A stretch of 64,000 bases of DNA from Raphanus sativus (lineage: Eukaryota; Streptophyta; Magnoliopsida; Brassicales; Brassicaceae): the NCBI RefSeq assembly GCF_000801105.2, contig NC_079512.1, positions 31,823,848 to 31,887,847 on the forward strand, given 5' to 3'. This document shows positions 11,077-22,163 of this stretch, in pieces (position 1 is the stretch's first letter; every line of letters starts with the position of its first letter). A program made the position numbers and the translations under genes. The notes beneath the pieces are model-generated. The model saw only the letters and a list, made by a program, of their open reading frames with translations. It was not told where the DNA came from and made no database searches.

Positions 11077-11147
11077 GCACCAGTGGTCTAGTGGTAGAAT
11101 AGTACCCTGCCACGGTACAGACCCGGGTTCGATTCCCGGCTGGTGCA
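11077..11147 (+). tRNA. tRNA-Gly (anticodon GCC)
   Basis: A 71-nt cloverleaf. The acceptor stem GCACCAG pairs with CTGGTGC, with discriminator A. The A box is GTGGTCTAGTGGTAGAATAG. The anticodon stem GTACC/GGTAC holds the loop CTGCCAC with anticodon GCC, and the B box is GGGTTCGATTCCC. There is no intron and all stems pair. No T-run lies immediately downstream. It lies between Dof copies 1 and 2 and has no counterpart in the other duplicated units. Confidence 0.95.
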
Positions 11148-11240
11148 TTTCCTCTGAGCTATGAAGATAAATGGTTTAGCGAAGGCAACGTAGTTACGTA
11201 GCAAACAACATTGTATCCAACAAGAAAATGAATTAATTAA

Positions 11241-11393
11241 AATCTCCATGTTCCTTGAAGAACAAAGCAATCAAACTCACAACAACGAATTTAACAACAT
11301 CAAACCAACACAAATCCAATCTCCATGTTCCTTGAAGAACAAAGCAATCAAACTCACAACAACGAATTTAACAACATCAAACCAACACAAATT
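11241..11393 (+). repeat. 77-bp tandem duplication
   Basis: A unit starting AATCTCCATGTTCCTTGAAG occurs at 11241 and again at 11318, essentially identical over about 76 bp. It begins about 94 bp after the tRNA and has no coding meaning. Confidence 0.9.
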
Positions 11394-11561
11394 CTTAGTA
11401 TTGATAAATAATCGAAAGGTAACATATGAATTCTCAGCCTCATTTTAGAGTCTGCAAACCATCTCAGTTTGATTTGAATAAAAATCATACCCATTATATT
11501 GTGGCGCGAACCATTTGGAATAATAATAGACTTTTCTTTAACATAATAAAATAGACTTTTG

Positions 11562-12146
11562 AGTATCTGTTTTTGTAGAGATAGGTGCAGCTAGGGAATG
11601 GGAGATTGCACAGCAATTAGTAGAGAAGAAAGCCCAAGTCAAGGTCTCGGTGGCTTTGCCCCAGATGAAGGTAGTCGCTCAATCTGATGCGGCTTGGTCC
11701 AAATCATCACTCAATGCAGGACTAGGGTGGGTCGTTTCGACACCCGAGAATCACACAGAAGGAAGCAGAAGCGCTAGCTTCATCCCATCAGTGTTGATTG
11801 CAGAAGGACTGGCGCTTAGAGAAGGAGTTGAAGCTTGCCGTTCCCTAGGAGTTAAGGAAGTGAGATTTGAATCTGATTCAGCACAATTGATTAAAGCCAT
11901 CAACAGGAAGGAACCCCCTTTGGAGATTTATGGTATTGTGTCGGATATCCTAGCTTTGTCTATAGAATTTGATGTTGTTGTTTTTGTTTAGAATTCTCGT
12001 CTGCACAATGTTGCAGCAGATGGTTTAGCAAAGAACGCCCTGAGTTTGTATGAACACCAGGTGGTTGGATTGGAGTTAATTCCCCCACCAAACTAGTTTG
12101 ATTAAATGAAGTACTTTCGTGACAAAAAAAAAGTATCTGTTTTTGT
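11562..12146 (+). mobile_element. 5'-truncated LINE with RNase H domain and 15-bp TSD
   Basis: The body (11577-12131) is flanked by AGTATCTGTTTTTGT at 11562-11576 and 12132-12146 and ends in poly(A) after TTTCGTGACA. It codes the terminal RNase H-like domain of plant LINE polyproteins: acidic residues in QSDAAW, IAEGLALREG, FESDSAQ and VAADGLAKNA fit the catalytic D-E-D-D set. A TAG at 11989-11991 splits the frame before the last aspartate motif. Only the 3' end of the LINE was copied. The matching place before Dof copy 3 (about 16880) lacks the insert. Confidence 0.85.
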
Positions 12147-12629
12147 CTTAAAAAAAAGAGTATCTGTTTTTCCCGCTTATTTCATCTCTATGAAATTAAT
12201 CATGACTATAGAGATACATAACTCAAAGAGTGATAGAGGTGCTTTGTGGTTTTGCAGATAGGTTACTTGATATTGTGTTTTGTTAGCCGGTCTTGAAAAG
12301 TAGATGACTCTGACATATAAACCTTTTGTTATGAGTCTCTTGCTCTCTTGATACTCATTTGTTTGCTACTTAGACCTTTCAGTTCTCACCATTTGTATCC
12401 CTTTCTAATATGGTCAACACTATTCACAGACTTCCTGCTATAATTTAGTTTCTCACAGACATTTCTTTTGATTTGTTGGTATTTGGTATTGCCATCTATT
12501 CTCACAAGATGTTATCCATTCTATATATGAAAAACTCCTTTAATCATATCTATTCTCACAACAAAATTCTTATGATATGCCAGTATAAACATGTATGAAC
12601 CCAGATACTCACACACATTGTATTTTTTT

Positions 12630-14142
12630 GGGAAAATTCCTTAAAAATACACAAACTGAATTTTTTTTTGCTGAAAAAATACACGAACTTTTTTGGCTTC
12701 CCAAAAAATACACAAACTAATTTTGATTGTCCATAAAATACACGAACTTTTGAATTTTGAAGGTTTCACACCTCGATTTTAACGGTGTAAACAGTGACTA
12801 ACAGAATAGTAAGACGCCGTTAGACGCCGTTAACTCTGAATAAAAAGTTCATGTATTTTATGGACAACCAAAATTAGTTCGTGTATTTTTTGAGAAGCCT
12901 AAAAAGTTCGTGTATTTTTTCAGCAAAGGAAATTTAGTATGTGTATTTTTAAGGAATTTTCAAATGGAGTTTGGATATTTTATATCCTATTCAGATGCTA
13001 AATATCTGGATCCAATACAGATCCAAAATTTTATATTTGTAAACTTTCGGTTTGGTTTTGGACCGAATATTTTCGGATCAGTTCCGATCCAAGTTTTTGA
13101 ATCCGGCTAAAATATCTAGACCTAATCTTGACATTTTAGCCGGATTCAAAAACTTGGATTGGAACTGACCCGAAAATATTCGGTCCAAAACCAAACCTAA
13201 AGTTTACAAATATTTGTTGGATCCAAAACTCTTCTACTTGAAAGAATTGAAACCAAAAAGAACTGATCTGAATAGACCCGGGCCTAATAAAATCGACACA
13301 AATATATTCAATCCGACAAGATCTTTCTGCTAACAATTTTGTTATTATTTTTGCAATATTTTTTAGTTTTGTTTTTGTAACAGAAACATTTTTAATTAAT
13401 ATGAAACTTTCAATGTAAAATTTAGAGTTGTTTGTGAATTTTTAGATATATATGATAGATTTCGACTAAATTGGACTCAACAAATATTTGTGAACTTTTG
13501 GTTTGGTTTTGGATAGAATATTTTTGGGTCAGTTCCGATTCAAGTTTTTGAATCCGGCTAGACATTAATTCGGTCCAAAATCAAACCGAAAGTTTACAAA
13601 TATAAAATTTCGGACCTGCATCATGTGATAGAGAATGTGTTTTTTCAGGTCTTTGGGTCGGGTTTGGGCCGTTTTTTTTCGGATCTGGATTTTTCAGATC
13701 GAAATATCTGGTCCAAAACCAAACCGAAAGTTTACAAATATAAAATTTTGGATATGTATTGGGTCCAGATATGTAGCCTCTGAATAGTATATGAAATATC
13801 CAAACTCCATTTGAAAATTCCTTAAAAATACACATACTAAATTTCCTTTGCTGAAAAAATACATGAACTTTTTAGGCTTCCCGAAAAATACACGAACTAA
13901 TTTTGGTTGTCCATAAAATACATAAACTTTTTAATCAGAATTAACGGCGTCTAACGGCGTCTTACTATTCTGTTAGTCACTGTTTACACCGTTAAAATCG
14001 AGGTGTGAAACCTTCAAAATTCAAAAGTTCGTGTATTTATGGACAATCAAAATTAGTTTGTGTATTTTTTGGGAAGCCAAAAAAGTTCGTGTATTTTTTC
14101 AGCAAAAGAAATTCAGTCTGTGTATTTTTAAGGAATTTTCCC
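12630..14142. mobile_element. Composite foldback, Mutator-like element with 9-bp TSD
   Basis: The 1,513-bp insert begins GGGAAAATTCC, ends GGAATTTTCCC, and is flanked by TATTTTTTT at 12621-12629 and 14143-14151. Its arms (about 12630-13070 and 13705-14142) are inverted copies about 435 bp long. Within each arm, the outer ~330 bp (12630-12961 and 13812-14142) is itself a hairpin element. The centre holds several further inverted copies of a TTTCGGTTTGGTTTTGGA motif. The other Dof upstream regions (about 5828 and 17370) lack the insert. A 9-bp duplication and long terminal inverted repeats point to the Mutator superfamily. No transposase is present. Confidence 0.8.
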
Positions 14143-14151
14143 TATTTTTTT

Positions 14152-14747
14152 CTCTTAATAAATGACAGCTAAATTATTAATTTAGTCTGATCTCTTAATA
14201 ATTCACTAATAATCCCTACTAAAGTAAATTATCTAAGTGTTTTGTCGATTAAGAAAAAACAAGGACTTCATATTAATATTTGACTAAGTTTTTCTTCATA
14301 TTAGATATTATTTTCAATTAAACATTTGATCGTTTTAATCTATTTAAAGATGGAAAATCTTGTGAAGATATTCATATAGAAAAAAATTATATTTCACCAA
14401 TAAAACAGCGCGTGAGTTTACAAGCTCGCAGATGCTCTGTTTCACAATAAACACTTATAAATTACATTGATTTCCTTTAACTGGCATTATACACTCAATG
14501 CCCCTATATCTTATTATGTTTATATGACAACTCATTTAATCATATCTTAACTCTCTAATTTTCATATACATCCAAGATTTAAGAGTAAGAGAGCCTTGGT
14601 TTTTGACTAATCTTAGCTTAAGGTGTATAGTGTGAGGAGATCTTCAGATTTTGTTAATACACAACCTCTGACACGTTTTGCTCAAAATCTCATTCTTTTA
14701 AAGACAAAATTTTATCTCTTCTGCAGTTTCCACTCCCCCCAAGAATC
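14152..14747. other. Promoter region of second Dof gene
   Basis: No gene. It is closely similar to 5860-6425 and 17400-17981. The most conserved part, from AGAGTAAGAGAGCCTTGG onward, lies within 230 bp of the start codon. Confidence 0.6.
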
Positions 14748-14754
14748 TATATAA
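14748..14754 (+). promoter_or_regulatory. TATA box of Dof gene 2
   Basis: TATATAA lies 61 bp before the start codon of Dof copy 2 within the conserved ATCTATATAAG context. Confidence 0.65.
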
Positions 14755-14814
14755 GAACCCCCTCCACAACACAAAAGATCACAACAACAAAACCTAGTAG
14801 AGCTCTTGAGGGAA

Positions 14815-15549
14815 ATGGGTAAGTTGAATGTTAACGTTAAGGGAAACCATCAAGTGAATGAAGAGAAGCCTCCACCACGAGTGTGTCCAAGGTGTAGCTC
14901 AGACAACACCAAGTTCTGTTTCTACAACAACTATAGAGTGTCTCAACCTCGCTACCACTGCAGGAACTGTCGCCGATTCTGGACTCATGGTGGAGCTTTA
15001 AGGGACATACCCATTGGTGGAAGAGCCCGCAAGATCAAGCCTACAGAGATAGATCAGCCATCTGTTCCTCAGGGGGTTTCTAATGAGATCCAGCAGGTTA
15101 ATCATCACGAACCTTTCTCACATGTTCAAGAAACAACCCAGTTTCTTGAACCATTCGGTGGTTCTTCTTCCTCTGCTTATTTTGGGAACCATTTCAGTCC
15201 TTTGCCTGAAACTCATCGTGGTATGGTGCTTCCAAGTCGAAGTATTCCACCAACGAATCGCTTTGATCTCTTTGATGGATCGTTTCACCAAGGTTATTAC
15301 GGTGCTAGATTCAATGATTTGGTTGGTAATCATTTGATGAACCAATCATTTGGTGGACATGTTGATAACTATAACAGTTACCGCGTGAATCAAGAGAATC
15401 CATACATGCGAACCCAGAGCTTCACCAACACCATGAACATGAACCATAATGCCAGCACTAGTGAAATAAAAGGATATCCACACACTGATCCCATCAACAT
15501 CATCAACAACAACAGCAACAAGTGTGTGTTTAGATCCTCCTATCGTTAG
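14815..15549 (+). CDS. Dof zinc-finger transcription factor, copy 2
   Basis: Single-exon gene for 244 residues. The Dof finger has the same spacing as copy 1 (C24, C27, C49, C52), and the first ~75 residues are almost identical at DNA level. It then diverges in the linker (basic [12 protein letters not shown]) and in the Asn/Ser-rich C-terminus. Its last residues (SSYR, stop) are shorter than copy 1 ([10 protein letters not shown]): the bases for the extra tail follow the stop, so a T-to-G type change created an earlier stop. Predicted to be a nuclear, AAAG-binding regulator. Confidence 0.93.
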   Translation: MGKLNVNVKGNHQVNEEKPPPRVCPRCSSDNTKFCFYNNYRVSQPRYHCRNCRRFWTHGGALRDIPIGGRARKIKPTEIDQPSVPQGVSNEIQQVNHHEPFSHVQETTQFLEPFGGSSSSAYFGNHFSPLPETHRGMVLPSRSIPPTNRFDLFDGSFHQGYYGARFNDLVGNHLMNQSFGGHVDNYNSYRVNQENPYMRTQSFTNTMNMNHNASTSEIKGYPHTDPINIINNNSNKCVFRSSYR

Positions 15550-16890
15550 GAGAAGCATGGTCCTTGAATCATAACCGTTTTACCGATTTTCTCTTTTTAT
15601 TATGCTAATAATGTTTCAGTTTTTTGTTTATAGTTTCTGTTGGGTCTTCTTGTTTTTCAGCTCTGTTGGGGTCTTTTTTTTTATTTGAGTTCTAAAAGTT
15701 TTGCATCTTTGTTTCCTTAAAGATTCAGACATAAGTTACTTGTCTGGTCTTTTTATAATATATATAATTAATCATCACCAGTTCGTTTTGTGTTTAGAAG
15801 AAATATCTATGTGTTTTCAATTATTTTTTTATTGTATTGCTCTGTTTTAGTACATACTCTGTTTTTTTATTAAACTCCTCACATACAATTTATGTTACAA
15901 CCACTCAATAAAAGATGTATCAAAAAAGGTACAGTCCAAAAAGCTATTTGTCTTCCTTCTTTGACTCCAAAAACAAACATTAAACCCTTGCTTGCTCTTC
16001 TTCTCTGTTTCTCCTCTTTTAACGAAAGCAGAATATTTTCATTTTCTTTAGTGTAGTTATCGTTGATGTTTCTGGTTTAGCTACTTATACTCTGGAAATG
16101 AAGAAGGAAACTAGGGATGCGCATAATACCCGAAATGGGTGAGTTCGGATTAGTTTCGGTTCCTTTATAATACAATTCCATGTTACATCAAATATCAGGT
16201 TCGGTTCAGATAAAATCATATCTGAACCGAACTGATATGCACTTACAGCAATTAGAAGATGTAATTGGTAAACATGACTTAATCACGAAAAATAATAATT
16301 AAGTTGCTGGAAATTTTAAACTTTTGCATAATGAAAACTGCATAATAATTTTCTTGTAAGAAATGATAAACTATGCAGAATGACAAATACAAATTATATT
16401 GATCAAATATTTTATACATGATTTAATAATTACTAAAATTATGAAAATAAATTAAATTGTTTAAAATACTTCACTTCTTGGTATAGTTATTTAGCTTATT
16501 TGTATATGTTTTGATAAAAAAACAAAAGTAAATAAAAAAAACTCTTTTACAGAAGTTGTTTTGATTTAATAAATGTCTCTATAATAGAGTTTCTCTATAT
16601 TTAGGGAAAATATAGAAAATGTTATTTTTATCCTTAAATATAAAGACAAAAAGTAAATTTTCCACATATTTTCTCTAAAAAAATCTGTTATAAAAATTAT
16701 ACATCAAAGCAAAATCAATTCATAATAGAAATCTCTATTTTAGAGAAAAATATACATTGAAGATGCTTAATTAACCATCCTTTAAATTTATTTTGAATAA
16801 CATATTAACCATTATAATGTGGCGCGAACTATTTGAAATAATAACAGACATTTTTTAAACATAATATAGCAAACTTTTTGAGTATCTGTT
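15550..16890. other. Spacer between Dof copies 2 and 3
   Basis: No gene is supported. A fragment around 16100-16235 contains GGTTCGG and CCGAACC segments in inverted order, related to the hAT-like element at 20180-20859. Sequence from about 16790 again matches the Dof upstream duplication. Confidence 0.5.
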
Positions 16891-16924
16891 CCCCCCCCCC
16901 CCCCCCCCCCCACCCCCCCCACCC
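16891..16924 (+). repeat. Poly-C tract
   Basis: Twenty-one consecutive C, then A, eight C, A and three C. In the related units the same position reads AGTATCTGTTTTTCCCGC or TATATGTTC, so the tract expanded only here. The minus strand is a long G-run able to form G-quadruplexes. The exact length may be affected by sequencing error. Confidence 0.9.
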
Positions 16925-17981
16925 ACAACACTCTTTGAGATTTATCATGACTGCGGATGAACATTTTTTGAGATTAGAGGAACATTGGTTACACCCCTAA
17001 AAGAGTGATATATGGAGGTGCTTTGTGATTTTGGAGAGAAATTATTTGATAACGTGTTTACAAGCCTGTCTTGAAAAATAGTTTACATGGAGGTGCTCTT
17101 GCTTTCTTGATACTTGATACTCATGCTCCCTACCTAGGGCTTTCAGTTCTCACCATTGTATCCATTTCGCATTTGGTCAATTCTATACATATACTTTATG
17201 CTACAAATTAGTTTCTCACAGACACACCTTCTTGCCTCGTGGTATTTGGCTTTGCAGTCTATTCTCACAAGATGTATCCATATTATATATGAAACTCCTA
17301 AACATATTTACATCAACAAAGTCTTATGATGAGCCAGTAAAAACACTTATGAAAACCCACATACTCACACACATAGTATTTGCTCTCTTACTAACTTACA
17401 ACTAAATTGTTAATTAAGTCTACTCTCTTAATAAATCACTAATAAATTCCTAGTAAGTAAATTATCTAAGTGTTTTGTCGATTTCGAAAATAAGGATTTC
17501 ATATTAATGTTTAACTACTTTTTTCTTCATACTGGGTATGATTTTCGGACAAAACATTTCAACTTTTTATCTATTTAAAGATGACAAATCTGGCGAAGAT
17601 TTCCTATTAAAAAAATTATCTTCCTCGCCAATGAGACTGCGCGTGAGCTTACACACTCGCACATATTCTCTTTCGTAATAAACACCTACAAATTACGATT
17701 GATTTGCCTTTAACTGGCATTATACTCTCAATGCCTAGATCTTTTTCTGTTTATATGACTTAACTCATTTGATAACATTATATATGATTCTTTATTTTCA
17801 TGTACATCCAAGATGTAAGAGTAAGAGAGCCTTGGCTTTTAACTAATCTTAGCTTAAGGTTTATAGTGTGAGGAGATCTTCAGATTTTGTTAATACACAA
17901 CCTCTGACACGTTTTGCTCAAAATCTCAGTCTTTTAAAAACAAAATGTATCTCTTCATCAGTCTCCACGCACCCACGTATC
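16925..17981. other. Promoter region of third Dof gene
   Basis: No gene. It parallels the upstream regions of copies 1 and 2 without their LINE and foldback insertions, so it serves as an empty-site reference for both. Confidence 0.6.
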
Positions 17982-17988
17982 TATATAA
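17982..17988 (+). promoter_or_regulatory. TATA box of Dof gene 3
   Basis: TATATAA in the conserved ATCTATATAAG context, 68 bp before the ATG at 18056. Its position argues that the in-frame ATG at 17945 is not transcribed. Confidence 0.65.
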
Positions 17989-18055
17989 GATACACCCTCC
18001 ACAACACCAAAGAACACAACAACAACAACAAAACCTAGTAGAGCTCTTGAGGGAA

Positions 18056-18811
18056 ATGGATAAGTTGAATGTTACCGTTATAGAAAACCATCAAGTGAAT
18101 GAAGAGAAGCCTCCACCACGAGTGTGTCCAAGGTGTAGCTCAGACAACACCAAGTTCTGCTACTACAACAACTATAGCGTGTCTCAACCACGCTACAACT
18201 GCAGGAACTGTCGCCGATTCTGGACCCATGGTGGAGCTTTAAGGGACGTACCAATTGGTGGAAGGGCCCGTAAAATCAAGCGTACAAGGATAGATCAGCC
18301 TTCTGTTTCTCAGGTGGTTTCTGTTATCCAACAGGTTAATAATCATCAACCTTTCTCACATGCTCAAGAAACCAACGAGTTTCTTGGAACTTTTGGTGGT
18401 TCTTCTTCTTCTTCTTCTGCAGTTGTTGGGAACGATTTCAGTTCTTTGCCTGAAACTAATGGTGATATGGTGCTTCCGATTCGAAGTATTCCACCAACGG
18501 ATCGCTTTGATCTCTTTGATGGACCGTTTAACCAAGGTTATTACGGTGTTGGATCCAATGATTTGGTTGGCAATCCTTTGATGAAGCACTCAATTGGTGG
18601 ACATGTTGATAACTATAACAATTACCGCGTGAATCAGGAGGATCCTAACAATCAAAACCAGAGCTTCAACGACAGCATGAACATAAATCATAATGCCAGC
18701 AGTAGTGCAAACAGAGGATATCCAGGCACTGATCACATGATCATCAACAACAAAGACAGAAACAAGTGTGTGTTTAGATCCTCCTATCATCTGGAGAAGT
18801 ATGGTCCCTGA
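18056..18811 (+). CDS. Dof zinc-finger transcription factor, copy 3
   Basis: Single-exon gene for 251 residues. The frame is open from an ATG at 17945, but that lies before the TATA box, so the paralogue-equivalent ATG at 18056 is chosen. The Dof finger has C24-x2-C27-x21-C49-x2-C52, with Tyr for Phe (FCYYNNYSV) relative to copies 1 and 2. The basic patch [12 protein letters not shown] follows. The C-terminus ends [10 protein letters not shown], as in copy 1, including the conserved CVFRSS motif. The linker carries a short serine run. Expected to bind AAAG elements. Confidence 0.93.
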   Translation: MDKLNVTVIENHQVNEEKPPPRVCPRCSSDNTKFCYYNNYSVSQPRYNCRNCRRFWTHGGALRDVPIGGRARKIKRTRIDQPSVSQVVSVIQQVNNHQPFSHAQETNEFLGTFGGSSSSSSAVVGNDFSSLPETNGDMVLPIRSIPPTDRFDLFDGPFNQGYYGVGSNDLVGNPLMKHSIGGHVDNYNNYRVNQEDPNNQNQSFNDSMNINHNASSSANRGYPGTDHMIINNKDRNKCVFRSSYHLEKYGP

Positions 18812-19623
18812 ATCATAACCGTTTTTTACCCGTTTTCTCTTTTTATTAAGCTAATAATGGTTCAGTTTTTCGTTTATGTTTTCTGTTGGGTCTTCTTGTT
18901 TGATTGGGTCTTTCATTTTAATCTTAGTTCCAAAAGTTTGCCTCTTTGTTTCAAGAGCAGAGATAAGTTATATGTCTGGTCTTTTTAATAATATAAATAG
19001 TTAATCATCTATGTGTTTTCGAGTGTTTTATGTATTGCTCTGGTTTAGTATATTCTATGTTTTTAAATGACGCCTAATCACAGAATGCGAGAAGCATTAG
19101 TATATACATATAAGGTAAATCTATGGTTATGTCTGAAATATTAAGCTTGTATTTCTTCTATCAGTCTTAATTTCTAGAGAAGTCTGTTGAAGATTTGTTG
19201 CTCGATGGTCTTAATTCAATTAAGCAGTGTGTGTTTCGGGGAGAAATGTTTTTTGACCGTTAAGAGTTTCACTATTGAGCTCCTTATTTGTAAATCATTT
19301 GTATTTATTATGATAACAGCTATGTTGTGGCGCCAACCCTTTCAAATGCGTATGGGTACTGTGGAACTCTGTCTTTTTTTTTTTTTATAGATATAGAGTT
19401 TTGAGTTTCAGTTCTTCCCTTTTACTTTTCAGTTTTTTAGTTATAAAGTGATTTGTGGAGATGTTTTAAAATAGGTTACTAGATATATAAACGTTTTTTC
19501 TTTTGTGTGGTAAACCATACAAACTTTACTCTTATGGTCGAGTTTCATGTCTTCTCGGCATGCCGATGCTTTGATAAGTATAATATTGTCAGCTAAAATG
19601 TCTTTACCATACCACTTTTTGTA
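18812..19623. other. Spacer downstream of Dof copy 3
   Basis: No gene. From about 19080 it repeats the start of the duplicated unit (compare 4800-5100 and 10260-10500), so this is the broken start of the copy 4 unit, cut by the following Helitron. Confidence 0.5.
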
Positions 19624-19907
19624 TCTATATTAAATACGGGAATCTTGTAACATATCTCTCGCTCTTTAAGAAAACTTATTTTCGCAATCTGTACGAACTT
19701 TTCCATTATCAATATTTAATTCAATATCTAGTACGTATAAATGTTTTTCGTTCTCTTCTGTCTACTTTGTATTCATTATTTTTTGTTTAATTAGCTTTTT
19801 CAAATTTCAAAATTTAAATTATTTTAAAGATATTATATTATAAGATTTATAATAATTGATTTATGTTCCATAAAGCAATGCATATACATATTTTTTTAAA
19901 AAATCAA

Positions 19908-19950
19908 CTCTTCTTACTTTGTTACAAAAAAAAAATCTCTTCTTACTTTG
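19908..19950 (+). mobile_element. Micro-retroposon footprint
   Basis: TTAC plus a run of A and a T (19922-19936) sit between two exact copies of CTCTTCTTACTTTG (19908-19921 and 19937-19950). Only the tail of a retroposon was inserted. Confidence 0.65.
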
Positions 19951-20179
19951 AAAGTTATAGAAAAATCATCTAATCTATTAATTTAGGGATTATCTACTAT
20001 TTGAAGTTCTCATTTAAATTTTGGACTCTTTCATAATTGTTGCTAGAATATATGATGTCTCCTATACAATGCAACCTACCAACTTAAATTAAACCAAATC
20101 TTAACCAACATAGATTAGTTAAACCTAACCAGTAACACTTTTATAATATTTTTGGTTAATCTCTTAATATAACTAGATC

Positions 20180-20859
20180 TAGGACTGGGCGTTCGGGTAC
20201 CCATTCGGGTTTCGGTTCAGTCTATTCGGGTTTCGGGTTTTCGGGGTCAAAGATTTCAGTCCCATTCGGATATTTTTAAATTTCGGTTCGGGTTCGGTTC
20301 GGATTTTTACGGGTTCGGTTCGGGTTCGGATAACCCATTTAAAATGTTTTTAAATTTTCAAAATTTATTATATACTTTAAATTTTCAAAATCTATAAGAA
20401 AGATAATATATTACATATAAATTTTCATAACATATATGCCAAAATACCTTCATTTAACACATAAATTAGTTTTCTTTGAATATTTGGATAAAGAATCAAT
20501 AGATATTTAACTATTTTGGTGTTTTCAGTATATTTTAGCTATTTTAAACATTTACTTTTGACTATTTGCATATATTTTCCGAGTATTTTGGAAAATTAAA
20601 AGGTATCTTATATATTTTTAATATTTTTAATATACATTATATATAAAATAATGTATATATATTCAAGTATATAAATTTATTTCGGATACATTCGGGTACC
20701 CAAAATATTTCGGTTCGGATCGGGTTCGGTTTCGGTTCTTTAAATACCGAAATTTTGAATTCGTTCGGATATTTAATCAATTTTGGTTCGGGTTCGGTGC
20801 TACTTTTTTGGATCGGGTTCGGTTCGGTTTTTCGGGTTCGGATTTTTTGCCCAGCCCTA
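20180..20859. mobile_element. hAT-like MITE rich in GGTTCGG repeats
   Basis: Ends are TAGGACTGGGC and, inverted, GCCCAGCCCTA. Flanks are ACTAGATC (20172-20179) and ATTAGATC (20860-20867), an 8-bp duplication with one mismatch, as for hAT elements. Both subterminal regions are rich in TTCGGGTTCGG and TTCGGGTACCC. No transposase is coded, and the frame at 20755-20952 is a by-product of the repeats. Confidence 0.75.
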
Positions 20860-21759
20860 ATTAGATCATATAAAACTGAATCACTCTTAAATCAACGAGT
20901 TCTATATCATTCCAGACATAAGAGAAAAATATCCGACTCATTTTTAACGTAAGCATACAAAGACCGTGTATGCTTATGCTCATTGATCTTCCAAAAACCA
21001 AATAATTGTGGCATAGACCAACATAGGCTCATGTTCGTATCACTAACTTTACTTCCATATATTTACTCTTCACCTATATCATATCACAACATACACAGTT
21101 ATACAAGAACATGATTTTTTTTTGTTCAAACAACCAAATAATGGTGGCATATGGTCAGTAGATTTTTTAAATATGTTTTTATATATTACATTTTACGAGA
21201 CTATGTGTATACGTTTTTTTTTGAAAAAAATGCATAACTATGTGTATAAGTTAAAAGGTAAAAGGTGTGACAAGGCAAATTATTATACTAAAAATAAAAG
21301 AAGATTAAATACAAACTAATAACAAGTACAACACAAATTATAACACTATTAAATTCTATATATATTTAATAAAATATTATATATATGTCTAATATGTATA
21401 TATATATATAAATGTTACACAAAATATATATAATATTATATACACATATTATATATACCATATATTATTAATTGAAATTTGACAAATCAATTTCCGACCT
21501 TTAGGGCGGGTCCTAATCTAGTTTTTCTTATTGCCAGGATTAGAGCGATTACTGATTTTTAATTAAATAATTTTACTTATAAAATTCTCAACTTGATATT
21601 TTTGTTAATTTATATTTTATCAAAGTTTCTATTAATTTTATTTTTGTTAACTACCTTTTGATATTTTTTATTTAACTACATAAATTGTGTATTTATATAA
21701 TTTTTATCTTGCATAATTTTATTTTTTAAATAATTTCTCTGTTCATACATAGTACTGGT

Positions 21760-21808
21760 AGTTGATACTTGCAGTTTTTTTTTTGAAACAAGTTGATACT
21801 TGCAGTTT
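21760..21808 (-). mobile_element. Micro-retroposon footprint with 18-bp TSD
   Basis: Thirteen bases (21778-21790, T-run then GAAACA) lie between perfect copies of AGTTGATACTTGCAGTTT at 21760-21777 and 21791-21808. On the minus strand the insert is TGTTTC plus poly(A). Confidence 0.75.
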
Positions 21809-22078
21809 ATGTTTATAATTCTGTATAAAATTGTCACTATTCACTCAATGTCTCCAGATTTTGTTTATGTTAAGCGACTGACTCATTTAGCAACATCTTG
21901 ATTCTCCATTAATCATATAAGGACAAGAGTTAAGCGTAAGAGAGTCTTGGTTTTAACTAGGCACCCTAAGGTTTATGGTGTGTTTTATTATTACACAACT
22001 TTTGACACGTTGTTCTCAAAATCTCACTCTTCTAAACCCGAAACGTATCTCGTCTTCAATTTTCACGCCCTAATAGCC

Positions 22079-22085
22079 TATATAA
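22079..22085 (+). promoter_or_regulatory. TATA box of Dof gene 4
   Basis: TATATAA in the context CCTATATAAG, 79 bp before the start codon, with the same downstream ACACCCCCACAACACC leader as the other copies. Confidence 0.65.
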
Positions 22086-22163
22086 GTAGACACCCCCACA
22101 ACACCAAAAAATCATACCAACAACAAACATTATCATATAATTAAAGACTTGCATTAGAGAGAT

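Larger units (their letters stand above)
19624..21521 (+). mobile_element. Non-autonomous Helitron with nested insertions
   Basis: The 3' end is clear: a short hairpin (CCGACC...GGGCGG), then GTCCTAATCTAG at 21521 followed by T, the usual Brassicaceae Helitron terminus. The 5' end is proposed at TCTATATTAAATACGGGAAT (19624), preceded by A. There is no Rep/helicase. It contains the hAT-like element at 20180-20859 and a 15-bp micro-retroposon at 19922. It separates the two halves of the fourth Dof unit. Confidence 0.6.

Noticed and set aside
11650..11991. 113-residue frame as an independent RNase H gene
   Set aside because: It is the 3' part of a LINE with a poly(A) tail and target-site duplication, and is interrupted by a stop before the last catalytic motif.
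12910..13336. Two open frames on opposite strands with the same C-terminal peptide (ending VPIQVFESG)
   Set aside because: The shared peptide is caused by the inverted repeats of the foldback element, not by coding sequence.
17945..18055. 37-residue N-terminal extension of Dof copy 3 from an upstream ATG
   Set aside because: The ATG lies before the TATA box, and the other copies have no equivalent in-frame extension.
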